A stretch of 64,000 nucleotides of DNA from Plasmopara viticola (Eukaryota; Oomycota; Peronosporomycetes; Peronosporales; Peronosporaceae), in contig MBPM02000011.1 in the NCBI GenBank assembly GCA_001695595.3, positions 744,001 through 808,000 of the forward strand. Reading direction: 5' to 3'. The notes under the pieces were generated by a model that saw only the letters and a list, made by a program, of their open reading frames with translations, was not told the DNA's origin and searched no databases. Positions 49,501-59,737 of the stretch are shown here, in pieces. The position numbers were made by a program, and so were the translations under genes. Each line of letters starts with the position of its first letter. Within the stretch, counting starts at the first letter, position 1.

Positions 49501-50381
49501 CCGGTCTTGTTTATCTGCGGCACCGACAGCAGATTCTTGTTCATGTTCGGCACGAACAACGCATTCTTGATCTCGATGTCTTGTTCATCGCCATTTGGTA
49601 GAACCACCCGTTCGATGATGGTTCCCACACCCTTGATTGCAGCTTTGCTGCCATCAGCCACCGAAAGTTCGCCCCCATCTTGTTCGTTGAGGCTTGTACT
49701 TTTGGCCTTGTCGTTGCAGATGTGGTGCGTTTCGCCGCTGTCGACCGCCCACATCCCTGGCATACTCTTGCCCGTTGATAGTCCACATTCAAGCGAAACT
49801 GCGAAGGAGACTCGGTCATGGTATTCGTAGTCGTCGTCGCTGCGCCATTGGACATTGTTGGCCCCGCGTCCACGACCATTGCCGCCGCGTCTTGGCCTTC
49901 TGTTTTCAGCTTTCTGCCTGGTCCAGCACCGATCCACCGAGTGCCCCAGTTTTCCGCAATACGTGCATTGGTGCGGCTCACGTTCGGCACTGAACGCTTT
50001 CAAAGCGTCTTCAGGCTTCACCACCGTAGCCTTCGCACCTTGCCTCTTGATATGCTCGTTCGTCAGTACTCTCACGACGTCCCGCGATCGAAGCTCGTTG
50101 CTGCTCATCTCCAAGTCGAGAATGACGTTCTCGAAGCTCTTGGGCTGACTGCGCAGCAAACAGATCGCAACGTCCTCGTCCTCCATCTTGGCGCCGATGC
50201 TGCTTAGCTTGGCCGCGATGTTGAGGACCTCATTGCAATGATGCAACACATTGCCGCCTTCCGCCATCTCCATGCTGAATAGCTGGCGCTTCAAGTAGAT
50301 ACTCCCAGCCTTCTGCGACCCGCCGTAGAGTGTCTTCATGCGTGTCCACGCCACCCATGCTTCCTCACAGTCGTCAACCAG
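46591..50381 (-). pseudogene. Copia gag-pol polyprotein, 5'-truncated and interrupted
   Basis: The frame enters from the LTR at 50381 as [20 protein letters not shown] and runs to 48522: gag with the zinc knuckle [14 protein letters not shown], protease with [10 protein letters not shown], integrase with [29 protein letters not shown] and NGTAERAIR (D, D, E all present). The second Cys of the integrase zinc site is replaced (CLGY). Pol then continues with a TGA at 48522, a one-base shift near 48440, TAA and TAG at about 47919-47908, and a TAG at 47332. Between these lie the reverse transcriptase with YVDD at 47544-47533 and RNase H (DADWAGDHADRKSTSGYVF, SLSTSKAEYIALS, KHTDIKYHHIRDEV) to 46600. 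It cannot make a full polyprotein. Confidence 0.95.
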
Positions 50382-50859
50382 TTGAGGTGATGTGTCGTAG
50401 TGCGTGATGACGAATCATACCTGTATAGACCACAAATACCATAGAGGCTAGCAGGTAAGGTTTAATGTTGATGAGAGTATATTATATCACGAGTAGAACT
50501 TTGTAGTTAACAAAACAATTCTTTATATAAGTCCAAGGCAGCAAAAAGAACACAAGTGCGATTACATAAGATATCTGCTTGCTGAATGTTGGAAGTGGCG
50601 ACGGAGTGAGGCTTGAAAAAGGCGAGGCGAAGGGAGTTCTTGATCGATTGACCAAGAAGACACTTGAGCTGTTGATGGGAGATTCGAAAGTGATTGATCT
50701 ATCGAAGCTTATTCCTAGTGCCTGATTTATATGTGTACACATATAAATCATGTGGGTCTTCCAATCAACCTACTCGTCTAATCATATCTAAGGTAATTAC
50801 CGTAAAAACTATCCGTAAGAACTCACCCTTTAAGTTCGGATTGTACCGGTAACCCTCAA
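50382..50859 (-). repeat. 5' LTR of the copia element
   Basis: 478 bp, first LTR in the direction of transcription. It includes a perfect 28-nt palindrome at 50723-50750, centred on GTGTACAC, with TATAAAT in each arm. Its inner end touches gag sequence with no primer-binding site between. Confidence 0.93.
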
Positions 50860-51190
50860 AACTGAAGTTGAAGCATCAGCCAGTTTTAAAAGCTTGGGAA
50901 AGACATTGATTGTCGAATATGGCCTTCAGGAGGCACGGATAGGAAAAGACTTTCAAAGCCAAAATGCGACCTTTGGTCCAGTCTCCATAGAGCTAAGCTA
51001 CACTGGGAAGGGACAATCGGAATCGGAAGCTACCGTGTGTGTGCTTCCAATGGAAAAATTTGTCGCATCACAGATGATACTAGATTGTCGGTCTAAATTG
51101 GCCGGGCCAGGATCGACGCCTGTCGTAGCCTTTACTCGACTTTATCACTCGTCACTTGGCGTTTTTTCTTACTTCTGCGTAAGCATTTGA
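50860..51190 (+). pseudogene. Gene fragment abutting the copia LTR, unknown
   Basis: A plus-strand frame is open from the LTR edge to the TGA at 51188, about 110 codons: TEVEASASFKSLGKTLIVEY, NATFGPVSIELSYTGKGQSE, VAFTRLYHSSLGVFSYF. It has no start codon at a natural position, so the copia element or a deletion may have removed its 5' part. Sequence on the other side of the element does not obviously continue it. Family not recognised. Confidence 0.35.
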
Positions 51191-51948
51191 CAAGAGTAAG
51201 CCTCTTTCTAAAGCCCTTCAAGACCTTTCTAGCGCAATGAAACCGGCCAAACTATAATGACCTTCACCTTTGCAGGGTCTGTACATGAGCTATGATGTAT
51301 TGATGTATGCTTTTAAACAATAAATTCTTTTAGAAGAGATTTTCTGCGCCAAAGACGCACTAATTTATATCAGCACTAAGCTTGATCATACGCATGCACC
51401 CGGGTACTGCTCTTAATTGGACAGTTTTAACTTTCAATATTGCTCCCCGTGCTCAGCACTGTTATTTACAAAAAAATCGTTAGCTATGTCTGCGCATACG
51501 CCTGTAGATTCCTCTACCAGATAATTGAATTCGTAGACGCAATCAAGCCCTTAGAACATGAAGAATTTCTCCCAGTGCAAGCTTCTTGGAGGGCTCGCCG
51601 ATTTAGTCAAGTGCACTGTATATTTTGCATCTCGCCATATCGTTCTGCACTAGAATCTAGCTTCCAAATTGGAATAGGCTCGTATTTAGCCTATTGAAGC
51701 GTACACCGAATGTTTGGTCTTTTGACAAAGCACGGTATGGACACACTTTTCCTTATCGCTTCTTCTTCTTCCTTTTCACAAAGAAAACGTCAATGACGTC
51801 ATACTGTTCCTTTCGTAAAGATCTTTCCATACACGTGATAATTGGCTCATCAAACATCTCTTAAATGTAATTATGCGGAGATTGGGTCTTGAAATACCAC
51901 GTCCTGCTATTTCTTTTCTAAAAAATCACGGACCTTTAATACACTTTC

Positions 51949-52638
51949 TTGAATGCTATTCTCGCATCTTTCAGGGCCGTTTCAATAATAAGTGATTGGA
52001 AGTTGATTTCGTCATCCAGTTACATGGAATACCTCGCCTATCCTGTCGGCCTTCCACAACAACTCAAGACCATCTTGTTCAGTGTAGGTAAATCAACAAC
52101 CACGGCTGAAATAGAATGAAGGCTAGTTTCACTTTCAACCGCACCATCAATTCCATCATATGGGTCGCTATTGTCGCTTATCGACGCTTCAACATTAGAT
52201 CCTTCCTGCTCAGGACGCTCTTAACGATTCGATACGGTTTTTCATCGGGGCACCGACGTCTGCATCGACAGCAAAGAACTCTGAATGTCGATCTACCACT
52301 GTAAGTTTATTTAGGCTTACTTTTAGCAGGCGATGTATATTCAATCGTGCTACTCAATGATATGCTTTTTGCCCAGGTTTTGTGCTGTCCGCAGTGGTGA
52401 GGTGTTCAATGAGACGGACAGTCGACCCGGTGAAACGAGCATCGATAATTGACGATGAATGGCATTTTGGCTACGTGTACATTATCCGAAAAAAATGGCC
52501 CTACCCGTTTCATCCGTATCAGAGAGCTGAGCGTGATCGGCCTATAACTCTCCGTAAGCATACAGATTCAGTGGATTACAGGCGCCAGGTCAGTAACCCG
52601 CGAGTAAGTGCCTCACTAATTATTATTGTTTGGTACTA
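51949..52638 (+). pseudogene. Decayed two-exon gene, unknown
   Basis: One frame reads from 51949 through MEYLAYPVGLPQQLKTILFS, LSTAPSIPSYGSLLSLIDAS and FDTVFHRGTDVCIDSKEL to a GTAAGT donor at 52301. The intron (52301-52376, 76 nt, ending TTTTTGCCCAG) is phase 1, and the next exon continues in the same frame with VDPVKRASIIDDEWHFGYVY, IIRKKWPYPFHPYQRAERDR and ends near 52638. Three stops (two TGA, one TAA) break the first exon. Phase agreement across the intron supports a once-active gene. No family recognised. Confidence 0.4.
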
Positions 52639-52884
52639 AGGAATTATGTGAATAGCAGTACATGATCTGAAGACCACACCTCAATTCAAAATTGGAAAAA
52701 TTACTTCGCATTGTAAAAAAATTATAATACAGGGGATTTTCCATCTAATGCCTAGCTTGATAAGGGAAGCACAGAGAAGACTTTATTACTGCGCGGCTTT
52801 CCCTCGCTGCCGTACTAAGAGTATTACACATTTTTTAGTATCATTTTGTGTATACTTTCAGCGTGCATTATTTGACACAACCCA

Positions 52885-54079
52885 TTACTTCTTGCTGTTG
52901 TCATGGCACGGAATCGTGCTTCCGTTTTTGGCTTTGTTCAAGGAAATGAGCGGTAACACTTCGCCTTGCACGGATCCGTTAATTGCTCCGTTATAGAAAG
53001 CTGGTCCACAGTACTCGGTGTGTTTCTCTGATAAAACAATGATACCACCCACTGTCGTGATAATGCTGGAGGGGTAAAGAATCAATTGCCACCATGAATT
53101 TATGCCCGAAATTTCGTGAAAGAAAATCACACCCGAGATGGAGCCGATCAGGATGAGAAAAGCCTGGTAAATCGCTACAAGATAAAGTGCATCATATTCA
53201 CGCAAGCCCAGATCGAGGACGTAGATGCCACCACCAGCTGACAACAAGGCGGACAAAAAAATAATGTACGTTTCTGGATTCGCCCAAACAGCTCCACCTT
53301 CAGCAAGCAGTTCAACTGAGGCCTGTAAGATCATTCCATTATAGCAACCTTTGTAAAGATCGAACAGTAATTTAAAGCTTCCTCAGCTCACGAACCTTGA
53401 GAAAAAAGAGGTTGCCACCAATAAGTCCAGAAAGTGCACCGTATGCGAATCTCTTCCAGCCGCTTTTCTTTTCAAAATTGCAAGCCATCCAACTCAACTA
53501 GAATGGCAGTGTAATTGTTTCAAAATCGACGCGAGCAATGGTAAGAACTACTTACGAACGCACCCCCATCGCACAAAAGAATACAAAAACGGCGTATTCA
53601 ATAAAAATTCGGCTTCGGAATAGTGCAAAGAGCTCGGCGCTGTGGTGTGTCGGCGTATCGTGACTCCCCGAAATACCGACCAGCACACAGCCAGCCAAGA
53701 TGACAGCTGCACCTCTCACATCGTGTGTTGATACTTTCTCATTGAGAAGATACGGTGATAGAATGATATTCCACACAACACTAAATCCTGCCATGGGCGC
53801 CAAGATGGACTAAGATTACAGCAATGCAACAAGATGAGCATGTTACGTTAACTTTTCAGCCCGTGCAATCGCAGCAATAATTCTCACCTGCGCCGCGTAA
53901 GCGTAGCTCATGGCATCAAAGACAGGATTGAGCAGAACAACGCACACAATAGCAGCCACCTTGACCGACAGCGCCTGCGTCGACGCGTGCGCTAGCTTAA
54001 GTAGCACCTTGCCCAGCGTACCGAAGAGCGTGGCAGTGAGCGAGAGCGACACCCCAAGGATCCATAGATGAGAAAACAT
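52885..54079 (-). CDS. NIPA-like (DUF803) magnesium/cation transporter
   Basis: Four exons, 54079-53888, 53809-53556, 53492-53396 and 53322-52885, give about 326 residues. The start is the ATG at 54079, next to the first membrane segment (MFSHLWILGVSLSLTATLFG). About nine hydrophobic helices follow, in two drug/metabolite-transporter-like halves: PVFDAMSYAYAAQ SILAP.., NIILSPYLLNEKVSTHDVRG, AAVILAGCVLVGISG, then LYLVAIYQAFLILIGSISGV and SSIITTVGGIIVLSEK. NIPA proteins carry Mg2+ and other divalent cations in endosomes and the plasma membrane; substrate here is inferred. Intron 2 needs the GAG acceptor at 53493 rather than the nearer CTAG, which would give a stop, and intron 3 uses a weak GTTCGT donor, so those two joins are less sure. 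The C-terminal tail is polar. Confidence 0.88.
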
Positions 54080-54630
54080 AGCTACGCGAGCTAAATATAT
54101 ACTGGTGACGTTGACGAGTGCACGCGTCGCGAGCTGACAACGCAATGAAAACTGAAACGTTTTAAATCAAAGCCTTTTGCGATGTGGTCACGATCCTTCA
54201 AGATGGCTTTTTACATTATGCATTGTATACTTGATAACGTACCCTAGAGTGGCTCTTGCGATGCCAGTACATGAACACGGCATACCGCCAACAGACGAGA
54301 ATGCGAAGATTAAGAACAAGCTAGCGCTCGGTGGCGTGTAATACGGCGACTTTGTAATTTGTGCGGTGTTTGTACCACTTAAATTAGAGCTATCAGGTGT
54401 GTGAAGAATGGAGTTGTAAGCATGTGACGAGGAGTGTGAGGAACAGACACTGCTCTGCTTGACGGACATGAGCGTCAAATCTTCGTACAGGGCTATTAAA
54501 TTTATTTTAATAGGCCTTGTAAATTGAGCAAAAAGAGACATTTCACTCAAGATATAAATTAATTCGCGATGCAAATTACACACTCAAGTCGAAAGTTTGG
54601 CCACATGCACGTCTGTCTTATGCATGCTCG

Positions 54631-55470
54631 TTACACGGAACCGTGATCGGTACCGCTAGCGAAATTGCTTTTTTCATCATCACCATCGGCGGCTTCCAAC
54701 CTAGAATTTTTAAGATCTTCGCGGTCATTGGTCACATCCTCAACTTCGCCAGCCACACTAACGTTGGCCTCGACATCGATGTCTGAGTTTGAAGCGCATA
54801 GCGCCGACTCCTGATTGCCGAGTGTCGACTGAAGTCGTCTCATAGCGAAGCCTGCGACACCAACAATTGCCGCTAGAACCCCAATGACTCCCCAGGTAGC
54901 ACCAACGGATTCGAGCGCTTTAATGAGCGACGATTTCTGCAGCGTTTCGGTACTACTGAGCTTTGTCACGAGTTCATCGACCTCCTTAGCCGCAACCGTA
55001 ACCTCCTTCTCGTTTTGTGTAGAAACTTCCCTGTCAATTATTTTTGCATTAGGTGTACTCGACCCCGAAATTTTAACGCTCCCACGCTCATACTCGACCA
55101 CAGCCTCACCCGTCTGCTTCTGAGTGGCGGACTCTTTCTGAAGGGGGTCTGTCCCATGCTTCTTTCTAGCCTTTGCATCGATGCGAACGGTACCATGGCG
55201 ATAACTTTGCACGATCTTGCCACTCTCTGACGATTCTTCCTTTATAATTGCCTTGTGGTGCTTGAGCGAGGGACCTATGGCATCTTGTAGACTCGGCTGC
55301 CAAGTCTCCCCCCTTGAATGCACCTCAACGTGCACCTTCACCGCTGCCTCCTCCAAATGCCGAGGCGGATGCTGAAGCGGAGGCACCATATCTGCACTTA
55401 CTCTTGCAAGTGACCCTTCTAGTAGGACAAATGTCGCCGTCACGCACATCAATTGAGACAGCACCATCAT
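54631..55470 (-). CDS. Secreted or type I membrane protein with signal peptide, unknown
   Basis: 279 residues from the ATG at 55470; I chose it because residues 1-26 (MMVLSQLMCVTATFVLLEGS LARVSA) form a good signal peptide with cleavage after VSA. A longer frame begins 45 codons earlier but lacks this. Position 37-41 reads RHLEE, vaguely like the region of oomycete host-targeting motifs, but it is not RxLR. The middle is charged and low in complexity (KARKKH, QKESATQKQTGEAVV). One membrane helix lies at about 191-211 (GVIGVLAAIVGVAGFAM), followed by an acidic cytoplasmic tail. Family unknown. A membrane-anchored surface protein is the simplest reading. It is 550 bp upstream of the NIPA-like gene on the same strand. 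Confidence 0.7.
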   Translation of the reverse strand: MMVLSQLMCVTATFVLLEGSLARVSADMVPPLQHPPRHLEEAAVKVHVEVHSRGETWQPSLQDAIGPSLKHHKAIIKEESSESGKIVQSYRHGTVRIDAKARKKHGTDPLQKESATQKQTGEAVVEYERGSVKISGSSTPNAKIIDREVSTQNEKEVTVAAKEVDELVTKLSSTETLQKSSLIKALESVGATWGVIGVLAAIVGVAGFAMRRLQSTLGNQESALCASNSDIDVEANVSVAGEVEDVTNDREDLKNSRLEAADGDDEKSNFASGTDHGSV

Positions 55471-55722
55471 CAAGAGTTGATTTTCACGAGAACCTTCCAA
55501 AAATTGCGACAGTAAAGATACATTTAATAATTTTTGTGGTAAAAGTATTTGCACAAAACACACAAATGGTGGTGGATTCATACCGGTTTGCATACTATTT
55601 GACAAAACCCGAGCCTGAATTGCAGGATTAACTCTAGTTGTTGCCTATGACCTAAATATTGTATTGAAACATGGACAGCCGTAATATGGAGCCCACATCA
55701 TTTGTTCTGGCTTGTAATTGGC

Positions 55723-55993
55723 GCCGACCCTGTGGCTCGAGCGGTACGCCGTTCGACCCAGGACCGGGAGGTACCTGGTTCGATACCCATAGGATCCGAA
55801 TCAAGGCAGCCGGAGATAGGTCACTAAAGTGGACGAGCCATCACACCCGAGTGTGTGACCGCCCCACTGACCGAAAAAGCCCCATAGTGTAACGAGGGGT
55901 ACGGAACCCGGTCCCAATATGGGTCGGATTGCTACCAACATCCTGCGATAGAGACAGCTTAGTACCAGCGCGTGGGTTCCGGTAGCTGAAATC
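55723..55993 (+). mobile_element. tRNA-derived SINE with 17-bp target duplication
   Basis: 271 bp flanked by the direct repeat TCTGGCTTGTAATTGGC (55706-55722 and 55994-56010). The 5' part has both boxes of a Pol III promoter: A box TGGCTCGAGCGG at 55733-55744 and B box GGTTCGATACC at 55777-55787, 32 bp apart, as in tRNA genes. The tRNA-like head is followed by an unrelated body (about 55800-55990) ending GGGTTCCGGTAGCTGAAA. Only one copy is present in this window. Unlike family 1, there is no simple-repeat tail. The head is not a functional tRNA, as its arms do not pair properly by eye. Confidence 0.82.
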
Positions 55994-56010
55994 TCTGGCT
56001 TGTAATTGGC

Positions 56011-59000
56011 TGCAGTGACGCTATTAAAAAAATGTTCTTACTTTGTAAAAATCCGCCTTCAACGAAAAACACAATTTGGGGTTTGTGCATATATGGGAGA
56101 ACCAGCTCTTATCTACTGCAGCCTTTTCATATTCTTCTAGACCGTGATGCAGAATTTCGACACAGGCATTTGCTTACCATTTTCCACTCGGTGCGTTGTT
56201 TCGGTGCTCAAAATGAACCCTTCTGCGTGCGTCAAATTGTCTATCACTTCACGAGCACCCTGCATAGAGCCAAATATGCGCTCTTCAATATCTCCCCAGC
56301 CGTTCATTCTAAAAGTAGGGAGCTGTGAGAGACGGAGTTACGAAAGAAGCAGAAGTGCAAACTTGAGAATCTTTGGCTCCGGGCTACAACATTACAGCAC
56401 GGTATTAATTCAGACAAAGGCCAATCTAGCTGACCTTTATTAACTGGGTGAGCGCCTAAACCTGAAGACCGAGCGCATGACAGTGGTTCTTCGAAAAATA
56501 ATGTACAAATTATATACGTCATCCGGAAATAGTACACGGCCGCCCACCAAAAATGTGTACATCGCTGACCAAATTGACATTTCTTCTAGAAGTCTTAATT
56601 TGAAAAAATTGCTCCAAGTAAAGACAACTACAATCAACTTGATCACACCAGTACATGAAAGCTTGTGTGTTTGTGAATAAGTAGTATGACACTGTACTGG
56701 CTAAGATTAGTGCGCGGGTAGAAGATTTGCAGCATTTCATATGAAATGCTGTCTTCCCTGCGATTGTTATTCGTTCAAATATTGCTAGACACAAGTCGCA
56801 GGGCAAACAAGACAGCAATCGCAGAAAAAGATTCGATCGGCTACGCGGAATCTGATCGTCTATGCAGCTACGCTTCACAAATCAGATCGAAATAGGTCTC
56901 TTTTTTAACTTAATCTCCGATCGAGAATTACGTATGGTACATCCCAGATTCACCGGTCGGATTAGCAAAGTATCAATGCCCGATTAAGTGCAAGGTGGTT
57001 TAATAAAAGTGACAATCGAATGCTACACATCGCGCGTATTTGTCCGAAAAAAATCGATCTGAAGAGAAGCTGTAAGATCACTGGTCATTTCTAAAATAGT
57101 GAAGACTAGGCGAGTCTTCTCGTACTATACAGACAGCCGGTATTTCGAAAGCGGACACCGAAGATATCTACATAGAGATTTGTTTTAACGCAAAGCTATA
57201 ACCTAGACGGACAACTTTATCGTATACAACTCGGCTCAACCGGTACTAAAGGCGATCAAGAACTGCAGTAGAAAGGGCTTTTACCTACGGCCCACATTAC
57301 ACACACATTAGCCAATCTTAACCTAAAGTTCATGGCGCACCATCTGTAGACTATCACACGACACAAACCTTCGGCCCTACATGGTTCCAAGTAGAAAGCA
57401 TCCGACTTGATCGAAAGCACCAACTCTAGAGCCACCAGATGAGCTAGCTACACCAGCGGGCCCTCGGTAAACAAACATGATTGCGGGAGCACCCCCTTTT
57501 TTTGTCGGCAGTTCGAGGCGCAAGTCTTTCAGCTTTTACGTGGACCACTTTAACACGGTAAGAGTAGTGCAACGACGCGAATTTAGTCGATTGCGATAGT
57601 CAGTCGTAGCAAAAATGTGCCTTTGACATTACCCACGCTCAAACGTGGTTCGCAGCAAGTGAAAGCATTTTTCCACAACACTCTTTGACTTACTCAATTA
57701 CTCTCTTTTTTAACACAGGCGGATAACTCTCGTAATTTGACGCAAAAAATAGGAAACTAATCTATAATATGCTTTGAAAGTAGTATTAAGTGTAATAGAT
57801 TAGCTAAAGCAGAGTAGGCATATAAACATGTAACTTTCTCCATTCTAAATATTTAAGGCATCCAACTTTGATTAATTACGAAAAATGTTAATGCAATTGA
57901 CTTCGTGAAAGGTGCAAGCTTAAAAATAATCTACTGAGCTCGTCAATGTTACAATTGAAAACCAAAGACTCTGGCGACGTTTTCTCACTAACAACGTAGT
58001 CACAGATGACTGTTGCTTCCGCCTGTCACCATACGATGGGAAGATGCACAGCGTACATAGCAATTCCTTTGATTGTAAGTACGCAATTCGGACTGCCCAG
58101 AAATCAGCACTTACGATCGAGCCGACCCCATGACCTAGATTAGCCTTATTAATCCAACTCGGCGACGCAGTGTTTGTTTGCATTCATGCTAGATGTCAGT
58201 GCTTGAACTCCGGAGCGTTTGTTATTCTAGGCAGTTTCATTTTAGCGACGTTTCTACCGGGTGCAAAAATTTATACAAACGTCGATGTCGCCATGTTGTA
58301 ATTCCTGATGAACGAGTTTTCGACAGGAGTGGTCGGACGCCAGAAAATTAACAGACAACCACCTCGTGTCCAGCATGATCAATGTTCGACACGCTGCATG
58401 CAGTGAGGGCCACGATCACAGTCCAAATAGCTCCAACCAAATCTTGGACACGACAGTCACTTTTTGGAAGCAGTTATAAATCCGACAAATATCCCTCACG
58501 ACTCAAGCCCGAGGTTGGTGACATAGCGCGATTAAATAGCTCTCCACAAGAAATGACCACGCTCTGAGCCATATCAGCAAATGTCACTGACGAAAAAATA
58601 CATTTATTTGTCAGTCTAGCTCTTGCCATCACCTACAAAACAATCGTCGCCCTTCTTACTAGTGTGACATTTTTCTGAGCTTTATACTGCAGACTGCGAG
58701 ATGGACCGAGCTCCCTGAACACGTCAATATTTACAAAAATAGTGGCTTTAATTTTAGGAACCAAGACCTAGGTGCGGATGCCCTTTTAAGCACAGACGCG
58801 CTTATCAGAATGAAATTGCATGCGTGATGAACGTTTTTATATGACGAATTATGGCACGATATACATTGACCCTTTATGTCTGTTAGATTCACTACATCGG
58901 ACCAGTGAAAAATTTAGTATTTGACTTGAGAAAAAGGTCCTGGTAAGCTTTGGTTGTGCAAAAGTCAGCGGGGTTTGCAAAATCGGGGCACTGGCTTATT

Positions 59001-59396
59001 AAACATTGACATAATATGCAAAGCTGTTTATATCTCTGCCCCCTGACAACAAATAATCCACTAAAAAAAACGGCAGAACTTTGCACAACTTTCTTGCAAT
59101 GCACGCTGGAGAGTTTTAATTAAACTTTTTATTCGTTCATCATGTACATATTTGGAACAAATGAGCCATGCATGTAAATCTTTGCAATTTTATACAGCAA
59201 GTAGAACAAAAAATGGGGCTGAGCGAGAGATTTCTAAAAATTTCTAAAATGAACTCATTGTTTCCGTGTCAATGCAGCTCTGTTTATAACGATTTTTTTC
59301 CCACCATTTATTACCGGTATGCTTTATAATATTGCAATAATGACATTCTGCTAAATTTAATCTTTCAAAGTTTAGTGTCAAGATACACGAAAAGTT
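56011..59396. other. Intergenic stretch without a supported gene
   Basis: About 3.4 kb of AT-rich sequence. Frames are short (up to about 119 codons at 56878-56519, minus) and lack recognisable domains. I see no RNA gene or clear repeat. Confidence 0.5.
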
Positions 59397-59723
59397 GCTT
59401 CGGAAAAGGTTGGGGTGACGCCCTCCTTCCAAGTGCGGGGGCTAAATGCTCGCGCGCTTCGGGCAGGTGCTCTCGGGCATCTGCAGGTCTTTAACGAGTC
59501 TCACCCTCGACGCGACGGTCTCCAGCACCAAGGCGCCACCTGGGCTCATACCAAGTCAGAGCTAAACAAAATAATGGAAGACCCGCACGACCTCGATGCT
59601 GGCTGCACTGCCCGCCGAACGAGACCCGACGTATGCGGACACCACTCTATGCCGTGGACTAGCCAGACTGAGCCTAGCACGTGCATAACTTGGCTACGCG
59701 ATAACGTAATACAATACAATACA
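59397..59723 (+). mobile_element. SINE-like element, family 1, copy 3
   Basis: 327 bp in plus orientation, the reverse of the other two copies. The target duplication is ATACACGAAAAGTT (59383-59396 and 59724-59737), 14 bp. Starts GCTTCGGAAAAGGTTGGGG and ends in a longer (AATAC)n tail than the other copies, with at least three full units. High similarity to the copies at 33316 and 40604. Confidence 0.82.
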
Positions 59724-59737
59724 ATACACGAAAAGTT

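Larger units (their letters stand above)
46113..50859 (-). mobile_element. Ty1/copia LTR retrotransposon, internally deleted and mutated
   Basis: A 4.75-kb element on the minus strand with two 478-bp LTRs that differ at about ten positions (roughly 98% identical by eye) and are bounded by TTGAGG..CCTCAA. Order of domains (gag zinc knuckle, protease, integrase, reverse transcriptase, RNase H) is that of Ty1/copia. The 5' LTR is joined directly to the middle of gag, so the primer-binding site and the start of gag are missing. The five bases outside each LTR (AAGAG and AACTG) do not match, so no target duplication is seen. A purine tract GAGGGGGCGTA lies just inside the 3' LTR. Confidence 0.96.

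Noticed and set aside
47299..50207. Plus-strand frames up to 191 codons
   Set aside because: Antisense shadows of copia gag-pol.
54188..54583. A 131-codon minus-strand frame between the NIPA-like gene and the signal peptide protein
   Set aside because: Ser/Thr-rich with one short hydrophobic stretch, no splice support and no known domain. Could be a small gene but not supportable.
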